A DNA stretch of 64,000 nucleotides from DAIRGB01 sp036794765 (lineage in GTDB: Bacteria > Patescibacteriota > JAHJAL01), in NCBI GenBank assembly GCA_036794765.1, contig DAIRGB010000001.1, forward strand, positions 32,019 to 96,018, written 5' to 3'. Below the pieces are notes generated by a model, which was not told the origin of the DNA, made no database searches, and saw only the letters and a program-made list of their open reading frames with translations. Below are positions 9,193 to 17,278 of the stretch, one piece after another (the stretch's first letter is position 1; the number at the start of each line of letters is the position of its first letter). The position numbers and the translations under genes are program-made.

Positions 9193-10503
9193 ATGAAAAA
9201 TATTCTTAGATATTGGCATATTCCAATGGCAGTAGTTTTGGGAGTTGTCATTTTGTATATTGCTTTGATTGGTTATAGATTGTTTTTTTCCGGAAAGGCT
9301 GATTCTTCGAATAATAATTCGGGTGATAGTTTTTGGACAAATATCACTGATAGCATTGGTATCAATACCAGAAAGTTGCGAGGTGAAAGAGAGGGTAGGA
9401 TAAATGTTTTAATGGTGGGAGTTCCAGGTGGCGATCATGATGGTCCGGATTTGACCGATAGTATTTTGTTTGTCTCGGTCAATGTAAATGAAAAAAAAAT
9501 TGATATGTTTTCTATACCGAGGGATTTGTATGTAGAGATTCCCGGTTTTGGGTACAACAAAATCAATTCGGCTTATTCAATGGGAAAAAATTATCAATTG
9601 GCTGGAGGAGGGATTGATGTCTTGAAAGATACTGTGGAATCAATTGTTGGTCAGAGTGTTGATTATTATGTAAAAATTGATTTTGATGGTTTTGTGAAAA
9701 CTGTTGATGCTTTAGGTGGGATCGATGTGACGGTTGATGAGGATATATATGATTTTCTATATCCTGATGGTTATGGTGGCTATGAGCCGTTTTCTTTGGC
9801 AGCCGGAAAACAACATTTGGATGGAAATACGGCTTTGAAATTCGTCCGGAGTCGTCAAACAACCAGTGATTTTGATCGTTCCAAGCGGCAGCAAAAGGCT
9901 TTGGTAGCTATTAAAGATGCTTTTTTAAAAAAAGGTGTTATTGGTGGCGCCAAAGTATTGATTCAGGTGATAGATATTTTGTCGGATCATCTTGAAACTG
10001 ATTTGAAGGTATGGGAATGGGAAAGGGTGGCCAAGATTGCCAAAGATTGGGATAGTGAATTGAAGGTTGCCACTCATAATTTCGATAACTCGCCGGAAGG
10101 TTTTTTGGGCGATGGCAATATCGATGGTTTGTATGTTTTGCAACCGGTTGCGGGGGACTTTTCAGAGATACAGGAGTTTGTAGAAAAAACTATAAATAGT
10201 TCGGAGGCGCCAGAACCAACTAGTATGGTGGTTAATATTTATAATGCGACCAATCGAGTTGGATTGGCTGGAAGTTTTGCCGAAGAACTAAAAAATCAGG
10301 GTGGCGTTGAAGTGCTTGAAGTGGGTAACGCTGAGGAAAAAATTGATAAGTCGATTATTAGGTGTCAAAACAACAAAGAGTTAAAAAAGAAAATTGAGGA
10401 ATTGAAGGAAAAATGGGATTTGGTTGAGGATAAAGAACAATTAGGATCGGATTTAAAATATGATTGTGAGATTATTTTAGGGGATAATTTTATTTTGGAG
10501 TAG
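9193..10503 (+). CDS. LytR-CpsA-Psr (LCP) family protein with LytR_C domain
   Basis: LCP enzymes transfer undecaprenyl-linked glycopolymers onto peptidoglycan outside the membrane. 436 residues from the ATG at 9193; a TTG further upstream is less likely. An N-terminal membrane anchor (MAVVLGVVILYIALIGYRLF) is followed by the LCP catalytic domain: NVLMVGVPGGD, DSILFVSVN, SIPRDLYVEIPG, KINSAYSMG, the GGIDVTV element and the Arg-rich FVRSRQTTSDFDRSKRQQ. A C-terminal LytR_C domain begins near VVNIYNATNRVGLA. The polymer substrate cannot be told from the sequence; the WecA/MraY-like transferase at 18.1 kb is a plausible partner. Confidence 0.92.
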   Translation: MKNILRYWHIPMAVVLGVVILYIALIGYRLFFSGKADSSNNNSGDSFWTNITDSIGINTRKLRGEREGRINVLMVGVPGGDHDGPDLTDSILFVSVNVNEKKIDMFSIPRDLYVEIPGFGYNKINSAYSMGKNYQLAGGGIDVLKDTVESIVGQSVDYYVKIDFDGFVKTVDALGGIDVTVDEDIYDFLYPDGYGGYEPFSLAAGKQHLDGNTALKFVRSRQTTSDFDRSKRQQKALVAIKDAFLKKGVIGGAKVLIQVIDILSDHLETDLKVWEWERVAKIAKDWDSELKVATHNFDNSPEGFLGDGNIDGLYVLQPVAGDFSEIQEFVEKTINSSEAPEPTSMVVNIYNATNRVGLAGSFAEELKNQGGVEVLEVGNAEEKIDKSIIRCQNNKELKKKIEELKEKWDLVEDKEQLGSDLKYDCEIILGDNFILE

Positions 10504-10504
10504 T

Positions 10505-11266
10505 ATGAGTTGGCTTCGATTCAAACCATTAGTGATTAGTGTGGTATTCTTGGTTATTCTGGAGTTTTTGTATTATTATCCCAGTTTGGTGTTGTGGGGC
10601 GGTTTTGTATTATTGCTAATTATTTTGGCTGGTGTGTTGTGGATTATGAGAGGTAATTGGGAGGATGGTATTATTAGGAGATCGATTTTACCTGTATTAT
10701 TGGCAATGGGAGTATTGTCTTTCGGTTTTTTCATGCATATGCCTTATTATCGTCAGGTGGTTTTGTTTGTTGGTTCTTTTTGTTTATATTTTTTGATGGT
10801 CTATGTTGATCAGTTTCCGTACAAAAGTTTTTTGATTACGCGTTTAAATTTCTCTTTTGTAGCTTTGGTGGCAGCTTATCTTTTGTTTTTTTCGATTACC
10901 AATTTTAGCGTTAGTTTGCAAATGCCTTTATGGATATTGATGATCATTGTGGTGATGGTTAGTTTTTTGATTTTTTATTCAGTATTATGGGCTAGTGGTT
11001 TGGAAAGATCTTATGTGATGTTGTATACTGTATTGTTGGGACTGATGATGTCCGAAATATTTTTGGTGGTTAGTTTTTGGCCGGTTGATCCTTCGGCGAA
11101 GAGTATGGTTTTGGTGGTAGTTATGTATATCTTTTGGGGATTGCTTAGTAGTTGGCTGGAAAAAGTAATGACGACGAGAGTAGTGATAGAATATTTGGCT
11201 ATAGGTTTAACTTTGATGGCGGTGGTATTGTTGACGGCAAGTTGGTTACCGCCATTTTTAATTTAG
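10505..11266 (+). CDS. polytopic membrane protein of unknown function
   Basis: 253 residues with about seven to eight hydrophobic segments spread over the whole length and almost no soluble part, for example VISVVFLVILEFLYYYPSLV near the N-terminus and YLAIGLTLMAVVLLTASWL at the C-terminus. No enzymatic motif was recognised. It starts one base after the LCP stop codon, so it is almost surely translated from the same mRNA and may belong to the same envelope process. Function unknown. Confidence 0.75.
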   Translation: MSWLRFKPLVISVVFLVILEFLYYYPSLVLWGGFVLLLIILAGVLWIMRGNWEDGIIRRSILPVLLAMGVLSFGFFMHMPYYRQVVLFVGSFCLYFLMVYVDQFPYKSFLITRLNFSFVALVAAYLLFFSITNFSVSLQMPLWILMIIVVMVSFLIFYSVLWASGLERSYVMLYTVLLGLMMSEIFLVVSFWPVDPSAKSMVLVVVMYIFWGLLSSWLEKVMTTRVVIEYLAIGLTLMAVVLLTASWLPPFLI

Positions 11267-11291
11267 GTTGTTTATTTAACGTGGGAGATTT

Positions 11292-12341
11292 ATGAATAAA
11301 GAAAATGAGAAAATAGAAGGTCAGGTCGAAGACAAAAAAAGTGATTTTTTTGAAAATAATGATGATTTGGTAGCTGTGCCAAAAAAAGGAATGAATTGGA
11401 TGTCTATTTTGGGAATGGTGTTGATATTGATAGTCGTGGTTTTTGGAGTTGTAGCAGTTTTATTGTATGGTTTTAAAAATGAATCTCAGTTTGTAAAAAT
11501 GATGGCGACTCAGTTTTATTATCCTTTTGTTGCGGTAGAAGATAAAGTGATACCGATGTCTGAATATTGGAGTAGTTTGGAATTGGTAAGGAAAAATTGT
11601 GAATTGGTGGGGACAAATTGTCAGACGACCGATGATGATCGAAGGACAGTGTCAAAGAGATTGATTGATGAGAGATCGGTGGAAGTATTGGCTAAAAAAG
11701 AAGGGATAAATGTGGACAATAGTGAATTGGATACTGAGTATCAGAAAATTGTGGAACAAAATGGTGGTGAGGCTGAGTTTACCAATGTAATCAGGGATAA
11801 ATTGAATTGGAGTACCGATGAGTTCAAACAAAAGTTGTTGATTAGTTTGTATGGTCAAAAGTTGGAAGATAAAGTTATAGAAAAAGTGAGCGCTAAACAT
11901 ATTTTAATTTCTGCCGATCAGTCTGCTAGCGAAGAGGATGTAGCCAAAGCCAAGGAGAAAGCTTTAGAAGTTATTAAAAAATTGAAAGAAGGTGGTGATT
12001 TTACTGCTTTAGCAAAAGAGTACAGTAATGATCCCAGCGCAAGTCAAAATGGGGGAGATTTGGGTTACTTTTCACGAGGGATGATGGTGCCGGAATTTGA
12101 AAAAGCTGCTTTTGCTTTGGAAAAAGGTCAGATTAGCGAACCGGTAAAAACTGATTTTGGTTGGCATGTGATCAAGGTGGAAGACAAAAAAGGTTCGGTT
12201 AAAAATAGTTTTACCGAGTGGTTGGAAGAACAGAAAAAACAGATGAAGATTGTGTATTTTTATAAGATACCGGCGGAGAAAACAGGTGATAGTGCGACCG
12301 ATGCAAACCAAGTTGATGCCACTACTCCGGCTAATCAATAA
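11292..12341 (+). CDS. membrane-anchored parvulin-type peptidyl-prolyl isomerase (PrsA/SurA-like)
   Basis: Extracytoplasmic foldase and chaperone. 349 residues: an acidic cytoplasmic N-terminus, one membrane segment near residues 36-60 (ILGMVLILIVVVFGVVAVLL), a helical SurA_N-like region, and a parvulin domain from about residue 200 (SAKHILIS ... GGDFTALAKEYSNDP ... GGDLGYFSRGMMVPEFE ... TDFGWHVIKVED). The C-terminus is a short Thr/Ala-rich tail. The ATG has a clear GGGAG ribosome binding site. It follows the membrane protein gene by 25 bases and ends the operon before the repeat patch at 12.36 kb. Confidence 0.9.
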   Translation: MNKENEKIEGQVEDKKSDFFENNDDLVAVPKKGMNWMSILGMVLILIVVVFGVVAVLLYGFKNESQFVKMMATQFYYPFVAVEDKVIPMSEYWSSLELVRKNCELVGTNCQTTDDDRRTVSKRLIDERSVEVLAKKEGINVDNSELDTEYQKIVEQNGGEAEFTNVIRDKLNWSTDEFKQKLLISLYGQKLEDKVIEKVSAKHILISADQSASEEDVAKAKEKALEVIKKLKEGGDFTALAKEYSNDPSASQNGGDLGYFSRGMMVPEFEKAAFALEKGQISEPVKTDFGWHVIKVEDKKGSVKNSFTEWLEEQKKQMKIVYFYKIPAEKTGDSATDANQVDATTPANQ

Positions 12342-12354
12342 GATAATAGATAAC

Positions 12355-12473
12355 AAACCCTTATAAACTCTTTAAAACTCTTTTAAACACTTAAAAACTA
12401 TGGGAATTATGAGAGTGTTTATTGTAAAGTTTGTAAGAGTATATAAGGGTTTCTAAGTGTTTATAAGAGTTTT
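12355..12473. repeat. iteron-like cluster of about 11-base repeats in both orientations
   Basis: Four consecutive copies of a unit resembling ACNCTTNTAAA occupy 12355-12398. Reverse-orientation copies follow to 12473. Segment 12355-12372 is complementary to 12435-12452, and 12374-12398 is complementary with few mismatches to about 12451-12473. The pairs are interleaved (A, B, A', B'), so one simple hairpin cannot use both. It lies between the end of a gene operon and tRNA-Asp. Confidence 0.6.
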
Positions 12474-12567
12474 GTATTTTGTGGTTTCATTGAAAATATT
12501 TTCATGCTTTATGTAATGAGGTGGATTTATTGTTCCAGGTTTGCTAATATTTATATGTAAATTTATT

Positions 12568-12642
12568 GGAGCCGTAGTTCAGTTTGGTTAGAACGCAGCC
12601 CTGTCACGGCTGAGGTCGCGGGTTCGAGCCCCGTCGGCTCCG
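12568..12642 (+). tRNA. tRNA-Asp (anticodon GTC)
   Basis: Cloverleaf of 75 bases. Acceptor GGAGCCG pairs with CGGCTCC at 12635-12641, discriminator G at 12642. Anticodon GTC at 12603-12605 in the loop CTGTCAC, T-arm GGGTTCGAGCCCC. CCA is not encoded. Confidence 0.95.
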
Positions 12643-12649
12643 CTTCGTT

Positions 12650-12680
12650 TTGAGAGGAAAACCAATGGTTTTCCTCTCAA
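12650..12680. terminator. perfect 14-bp hairpin after tRNA-Asp
   Basis: TTGAGAGGAAAACC at 12650-12663 pairs perfectly with 12667-12680 around a three-base loop. There is no T-run after it, so it may be a processing or protective hairpin and not a classic terminator. Confidence 0.5.
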
Positions 12681-12768
12681 CGTTTCACTGCTCTCCTTTC
12701 CTTTTCAAGGAACCAAAAATCCCGAAATGAATTCGTTGATTTTTGATAATAGATAATAAGCAGAATAT

Positions 12769-12796
12769 AAAAAACCGAGTGATCGGTTTTTTTTGA
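12769..12796. terminator. rho-independent terminator, copy 1
   Basis: A-run, CCGA-GTGA-TCGG hairpin and T-run, usable in both directions. The same core (AAAAACCGAGTGATCGGTTT) recurs at 13685-13710. Confidence 0.75.
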
Positions 12797-12831
12797 TGGG
12801 GAGAACTGGTAAGATGAGGGTTTTGGGCATG

Positions 12832-12856
12832 AAAAAAGGGAGTTTCTTGCTCCCTA
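12832..12856 (-). terminator. terminator of the small minus-strand gene pair
   Basis: Read on the minus strand: AGGGAG, seven-base loop, CTCCCT, then a T-run. It lies 15 bases after the stop of the 62-residue membrane protein gene. Confidence 0.7.
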
Positions 12857-12870
12857 TTGTTTATAGCGGC

Positions 12871-13059
12871 TTATTTATATCTGTTTTTGTATGCCCAGTG
12901 AAGGGCATTTGCAATTAACATTGCAAAAAAGTAAGCAATGCAAATTATTGATCCTGGCGGATAAAATTTTAGACAAAATATAAAAGTAATTGCCATAATT
13001 GTTCCACCAAAAATTGGTGCCCATTTGTTTAAAAATTTATCTTCTCTAGACAGTTTCAT
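12871..13059 (-). CDS. small membrane protein, 62 residues, unknown function
   Basis: After a charged start (MKLSREDKFLNKW) come two hydrophobic segments, FGGTIMAITFIFCLKF and IICIAYFFAMLIANALHWAY, and a basic tail. Its ATG overlaps the stop of the 157-residue gene upstream (ATGA), and GGGAG serves as ribosome binding site, so the two are translationally coupled. No family recognised. A two-helix partner of the upstream protein is possible, in the manner of small two-gene modules, but nothing in the sequence proves this. Confidence 0.6.
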   Translation of the reverse strand: MKLSREDKFLNKWAPIFGGTIMAITFIFCLKFYPPGSIICIAYFFAMLIANALHWAYKNRYK

Positions 13060-13529
13060 TTTTTTTCTCCCTTCTTTTTTATTTTCTGGATTGTTCTTTT
13101 GTGTTCGGGGGTGAATTTGTATCCCCCGATTTTTAATTCATCAAGTATCTGTTCAAAGGTCTGAATATTAATTTTTTGTAATTTTACAAAAGAATGTAAT
13201 CTTTCAAGATCCAGTTTCATTTCTTCGCTGTCGTGATTGGCAAAAATTTTTTCGCAGCAGTCATCGAATATTTCCTGAAAATTGACAATTTTTAATTTTG
13301 CAATTTTTTTGAGGTATTTTCCCTCAATGATGTTATTTCTCAAAATGCAACAGAAATAGTTTTTAAGATTAAGTCCTGGAGGTATTTCGTAAATTTCCTG
13401 AATGACTTTTTTCTGAATGTTGTTGTCAAAATTCAAGAAGTTTTCTAGATCGTCTGCAAAATCTAGCCAAGGTTCATCTTTTTCCATGGCTTTTAGGAGT
13501 TTTTTCGTTTCTTCTAACATTTTTTTCAC
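13056..13529 (-). CDS. hypothetical 157-residue soluble protein
   Basis: Charged, helical-looking protein with Lys-rich ends and four scattered cysteines (YFCCILR, DDCCEK). No known domain recognised. The start ATG follows a GAGAG ribosome binding site, and a good minus-strand promoter lies about 90 bases upstream. The gene is coupled to the small membrane protein that follows it. The pair sits between two copies of the same terminator, next to tRNA-Asp, which hints at an acquired module. Confidence 0.6.
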   Translation of the reverse strand: MKKMLEETKKLLKAMEKDEPWLDFADDLENFLNFDNNIQKKVIQEIYEIPPGLNLKNYFCCILRNNIIEGKYLKKIAKLKIVNFQEIFDDCCEKIFANHDSEEMKLDLERLHSFVKLQKINIQTFEQILDELKIGGYKFTPEHKRTIQKIKKKGEKK

Positions 13530-13620
13530 TCTCTTTCTTTTTAAAATTCATTCTTTAAGACCCAAGAACCAAAGCCCTTTCTTGCTTTGGTACGATATTT
13601 TGGACTTAAAGAACAATAAC

Positions 13621-13649
13621 TTTGTAGCATATATATATATTGTTGTCAA
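13621..13649 (-). promoter_or_regulatory. minus-strand promoter for the 157-residue gene
   Basis: On the minus strand, TTGACA (13644-13649), a 17-base AT-rich spacer and TACAAA (13621-13626). It faces the gene starting at 13529. Confidence 0.55.
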
Positions 13650-13684
13650 TCTTGTACTGGTGGTATTTTTTGAAATAATTATTA

Positions 13685-13710
13685 TAAAAAAACCGAGTGA
13701 TCGGTTTTTT
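13685..13710. terminator. rho-independent terminator, copy 2
   Basis: Same hairpin as at 12769-12796 (CCGAGTGATCGG with flanking A-run and T-run). It lies upstream of the minus-strand gene pair. The rest of the gene-free stretch 13711-14005 shows only AT-rich sequence and a 10-base palindrome (TCGCATGCGA, 13854-13863). Confidence 0.7.
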
Positions 13711-14005
13711 AGTTTGATTTTTGTGTTATTTTTGTTGTTTGTATGAATTTTTCATGATGGAATGATAATTACAATGATTTTTAGAACTTTTTCAGCATTA
13801 TTTTGGAAATATTTTATTATTGCTAGACGCTTGTTAATGATTTCTAGTATAAATCGCATGCGACCCAGAATGGACAGTATATGATATTTGTTTCTCTTTT
13901 AGTGTTCCAAAATTTTTTAAGATATTCTTTGCCAAGATCTTTATATTTATTGTATTATCATTATTGTTGTATTCTACCATTTCAAATTAATATTTTGACT
14001 ATATC

Positions 14006-14034
14006 TTGACAATATTAATTAATAGTGTTATAGA
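14006..14034 (+). promoter_or_regulatory. sigma-70 type promoter
   Basis: TTGACA (14006-14011), a 17-base spacer, then TATAGA (14029-14034), 30 bases before the ATG at 14065. Confidence 0.6.
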
Positions 14035-14064
14035 TTTAGTATTATATCTTTTATCATTTTTTGT

Positions 14065-15141
14065 ATGGAAAAATTTTTCAAAGAGGAAAAAAACGAAATA
14101 GTAAGTAATGGAGAAAATAGGAATAGTCATTTTAAAGAAGGAATAACTAAAGCTTATAAATATATTAGTATGCTTGATGACGATATAGTTAATAAAGAAA
14201 TAGTTAATGGGGAGGAGGATATTGCTTTGTTGTATTCAAGGTATTATAAAGCATCAAAACAAATAGCCATTGATTTAGGTGTAGAAAATGAATTTGGAAT
14301 TGATGCCTTAACTGATTTGCTTGTTAGTGGAGAATATAAAAAATATCAAACAGATATAATATTTCTGACGGTATTATTTTTTAGAATAAAGAATATTAAG
14401 TTGAAAATTATTACTGAGAACAGAAAGAAAAGTTATTTTTATATGGACGAACAAAAGAAAGACGGTACTCCCTTTATCGAAACAATTCCTGATAAAAATA
14501 ATGATATTGATAAGGTGATTTTCAAAGAATATTTTTGTTGGTTAACAAATCAAATAAATGAAAAATATGGAGATAAAATAAATGCTTTAGAAAAAGATTT
14601 TTTGTCGTTTTTTGCGGAGGGGGATGATGTTAAAGAGATTAGAAAGAGGTTAATAGAAAAAGGGTATACCCAGCCATGGACTTCACTTGGTTTAAAAGGT
14701 TTTAAAGAAAAATTATTGAAATGGGGATTGATTGATGACCCTAATTTTAAGAGAATAGAATGGAAAAAGAATAATGTTTCAAATAGGGATGTGTTAGAAA
14801 TTTATCTTAAAGAGTCAAGATATTCTTTTTCTGAGTATGAAGGTCGGTTAGTCGATGTATTTCTAAAAAATGGGAAAATTGATTTTAGCAGTGATTTTTT
14901 GGATGTAGATTTAACAAGTCTGGCTCAGAGTTTAAAAAAGAGATTAAGAGCTCATATGGCTAAGAGAGGTTTAAATTGTAGAGATTTTTTTGATTTTCTT
15001 AATAAGGTATCTATAGATGCAAAAAAAAGAAATATTGATTCAATTGAACCTGAGAGATTTGAACCGGAGTTGGTAAATTTTGAGAATGATTTGAGGCCAT
15101 CTTGTTATAGGGGTGGAAATATTGAGGATTGGATGCTTTGA
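14065..15141 (+). CDS. hypothetical 358-residue protein, weakly sigma-factor-like layout
   Basis: No family recognised with confidence. Residues 100-200 read like a divergent sigma-70 layout. A helical segment with RIKNIKLKIITENRKKS and an acidic linker with DGTPFIETIPD are followed by helices ending FFAEGDDVKEIRKRL, which resembles a region-4 helix-turn-helix entry. This is a weak pattern match and not proof. The rest is charged and helical with no membrane segment. It has its own promoter and its own terminator, so it is a single-gene unit. Its coding strand is A-rich, unlike the G/T-rich genes around it, so it may be acquired. Replication or regulation functions are also possible. Confidence 0.55.
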   Translation: MEKFFKEEKNEIVSNGENRNSHFKEGITKAYKYISMLDDDIVNKEIVNGEEDIALLYSRYYKASKQIAIDLGVENEFGIDALTDLLVSGEYKKYQTDIIFLTVLFFRIKNIKLKIITENRKKSYFYMDEQKKDGTPFIETIPDKNNDIDKVIFKEYFCWLTNQINEKYGDKINALEKDFLSFFAEGDDVKEIRKRLIEKGYTQPWTSLGLKGFKEKLLKWGLIDDPNFKRIEWKKNNVSNRDVLEIYLKESRYSFSEYEGRLVDVFLKNGKIDFSSDFLDVDLTSLAQSLKKRLRAHMAKRGLNCRDFFDFLNKVSIDAKKRNIDSIEPERFEPELVNFENDLRPSCYRGGNIEDWML

Positions 15142-15164
15142 TATTGTATTTTTTGAATTAATAG

Positions 15165-15199
15165 ACTCTATATCAAAACTTTGATATAGAGTTTTTCTT
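15165..15199 (+). terminator. rho-independent terminator
   Basis: ACTCTATATCAAA (15165-15177) pairs with TTTGATATAGAGT (15180-15192) and is followed by TTTTCTTT. It ends the 358-residue gene. Confidence 0.85.
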
Positions 15200-15260
15200 T
15201 AAGTATTATCAGGTTTTGTTTTATACTGGGAAGTAGTTTAATTATTTTATTTTTTTCTAT

Positions 15261-16538
15261 ATGAAGATTGATTACAAATTGACGAAGTTGAAAAATGGGA
15301 TGCGGGTGTTGTTGGTTCCAAATAAACATGTGGAGTCGGTGAATGTTTCGATTTTTTTCCGGGTTGGTTCTCGATGCGAGGATGAGAATATTGCCGGGAT
15401 TTCGCATTTTTTGGAACATATGTTTTTTAAGGGAACCAAAAAAAGACCGAAGGCAAAATTTATTTCGGAGGCGATTGATAGTGTGGGTGGGGAGATGAAT
15501 GCGTTTACGAGTTATGAGTATACCGGGTATTGGATAAAAGTGGCCAAACAACATACTGATTTGGCGATTGATGTTTTGTCGGATATGATTATTGATTCCA
15601 AATTTTTGCAAAAGGAATTGGATCGGGAACGAAATGTTATTAAAGAAGAAATGAAGATGTATGAGGATAATCCGGATTATTATATCTGGCGGGTGTGGAA
15701 CAAGGTGTTGTATGGGGAGCAGGGGTTGGGACGGGAAATTGCCGGGACACGGGAGGCTTTGGACAATATTAATCATCCGGAGATGATTGAATATCGAAAC
15801 AATTATTATTCGGTAGCCAATGGGTTGTTGGTAGTGGTGGGAAACTTTGTGGAAACTTCTTTGATGACGACTTTGAATAAATATTGGAATAAAGTCAGTA
15901 AGGGCATGAGATCGGAGTATCAATTGGCAAGTGACTGTCAGCCAAAACCGCAGGTTGAATTGTTGACCAAAGATATTCAGCAGGCCAATATGTGCGTTGG
16001 AGTGAGGTCATATCGTTCTTTTCATCCTGATCACTTTGTAGTCAATTTGATTTCGGTGATTTTGGGACGAGGGATGAGTTCACGATTATTTTTGCGGGTG
16101 CGAGAAAAACATGGGTTAGTTTATACGATTCGGGCCATGGCGGACAATTATGTCGATGTGGGAAATTTGGTTGTAAAAACCGGTTGTGATGCCAACAAAG
16201 CCGAACAGGCCTTGAAGATGATTTTGGAGGAGTTCAAAAAATTGACCAAGGAAAAAGTTTTGAAAAAAGAATTGGATAAAGCCAAAGAGTATTGGAAAGG
16301 GACTTTGATTTTGTCTTTGGAGGATTTGGAGAGTGTTGGTGGTATGGTAGGGATGCAGGAATTGTTGTTTGATAAAGTGGTTACTCCGGATCAGATGATC
16401 AAGGCGATTGATAAAGTGACGGCGGAAGATATTATGAGAGTGGCAAAGGATATGTTTAAACCGGAAAAATTGAATCTGGCGGTGATCGGTCCTTTTAAAA
16501 ATAGCAAGAAATTTCAGACGATTGTTTCTAATTTTTAG
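15261..16538 (+). CDS. M16 family zinc peptidase (insulinase/processing-peptidase type)
   Basis: 425 residues, one M16 unit with active N-half and inactive C-half. The inverted zinc motif HxxEH is HFLEH with His49, Glu52 and His53. The distal glutamate region ERNVIKEEMKMYEDNP follows near residue 125. The C-terminal half contains the Arg/Tyr substrate-binding element (SSRLFLRVREKHGLVY). M16 enzymes degrade peptides inside cells or process precursors; the substrate here is unknown. There is no signal peptide. The gene stands alone between a terminator and the long inverted repeat. Confidence 0.93.
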   Translation: MKIDYKLTKLKNGMRVLLVPNKHVESVNVSIFFRVGSRCEDENIAGISHFLEHMFFKGTKKRPKAKFISEAIDSVGGEMNAFTSYEYTGYWIKVAKQHTDLAIDVLSDMIIDSKFLQKELDRERNVIKEEMKMYEDNPDYYIWRVWNKVLYGEQGLGREIAGTREALDNINHPEMIEYRNNYYSVANGLLVVVGNFVETSLMTTLNKYWNKVSKGMRSEYQLASDCQPKPQVELLTKDIQQANMCVGVRSYRSFHPDHFVVNLISVILGRGMSSRLFLRVREKHGLVYTIRAMADNYVDVGNLVVKTGCDANKAEQALKMILEEFKKLTKEKVLKKELDKAKEYWKGTLILSLEDLESVGGMVGMQELLFDKVVTPDQMIKAIDKVTAEDIMRVAKDMFKPEKLNLAVIGPFKNSKKFQTIVSNF

Positions 16539-16560
16539 GTAGTGTTTGTATTTATCGTGG

Positions 16561-16669
16561 AATATCCGTATAACTTTTTTTCTTTTTTTAAGACTCAGAC
16601 ATTTTTTCTAATGATTTTGACTATTGAACTCAAACAAGTTAAAAAAAGAAAAAAAGTTATACGGATATT
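16561..16669. repeat. perfect 31-bp inverted repeat with 47-base spacer
   Basis: Arm 16561-16591 (AATATCCGTATAAC, seven T, C, seven T, AA) is the exact reverse complement of 16639-16669. It fills the gap between the peptidase gene and ndk, ending 34 bases before the ndk ATG. It could be a bidirectional terminator, a leader hairpin of ndk, or a remnant of a small palindromic mobile element. Confidence 0.85.
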
Positions 16670-16703
16670 TCACTTGGTTAAATTATATTTATAGGAGCGT
16701 AAT

Positions 16704-17198
16704 ATGATTGAGCGAACTTTGGTGGCTTTGAAGCCGGATGCTGTGCAACGGGGTTTGATTGGTGAAGTGATTCATCGATTTGAACGAGCCGGTTTAAAAA
16801 TTGTGGCAATGAAGATGAAGTGGGTGGATGAGGAATTTGCCAAAAAACATTATACTGAGGACATTTCGATTAGGAGAGGGGAACATGTTCGTCGTTATTT
16901 GGTGGAGTTTTTGTTGGTTGGACCGGTGGTGGCGATGGTTTTGGAGGGGGTGGATGCGATTGAAGTGGTGCGAAAGATGGTTGGTGGGACGGAACCAAAG
17001 ATGGCGGTGCCGGGGACTATACGAGGTGATTTTTCGCATGTGAGTTATGACTATTGTGATTCCAAAGAAATGGTGGTAAAAAATATCATTCATGCTTCTT
17101 CGGATGCTAAAGACGCTAAACATGAGATTGATTTGTGGTTTGACAAGAGCGAGATTCATGATTACAAATCAGTTCATGATCAGCATATTTTTGATTGA
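16704..17198 (+). CDS. ndk: nucleoside diphosphate kinase
   Basis: Transfers the gamma phosphate between nucleoside triphosphates and diphosphates through a phospho-histidine. 164 residues. N-terminal RTLVALKPDAVQRGLIG is typical. The catalytic His130 is in NIIHASSDAKDA, and the PGTIRGDF nucleotide-site motif is intact. The protein is slightly longer than the common 140-150 residue form because of an insert around EDISIRRGEHVRRYL. AGGAGC precedes the ATG. It is a single gene between the long inverted repeat and a terminator. Confidence 0.95.
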   Translation: MIERTLVALKPDAVQRGLIGEVIHRFERAGLKIVAMKMKWVDEEFAKKHYTEDISIRRGEHVRRYLVEFLLVGPVVAMVLEGVDAIEVVRKMVGGTEPKMAVPGTIRGDFSHVSYDYCDSKEMVVKNIIHASSDAKDAKHEIDLWFDKSEIHDYKSVHDQHIFD

Positions 17199-17216
17199 CA
17201 AGTTTGTTTGTTGATT

Positions 17217-17248
17217 AAAAAAACCACTGATTTGACAGTGGTTTTTTT
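17217..17248. terminator. bidirectional terminator between ndk and the lipoprotein gene
   Basis: AAACCACTG, six-base loop, CAGTGGTTT with A-run before and T-run after. It serves two convergent genes. Confidence 0.85.
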
Positions 17249-17278
17249 AATAATTTGTTATTTTTATTAAATGGGTTG

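Noticed and set aside
13417..13746. 109-codon plus-strand frame over the 157-residue gene
   Set aside because: It overlaps a better gene with promoter and coupling, and reads hydrophobic, repetitive residues with no ribosome binding site.
15168..15923. 251-codon minus-strand open frame under the M16 peptidase gene
   Set aside because: The + strand protein has the HFLEH zinc motif and family structure; the minus frame has no known features and shadow-like composition.
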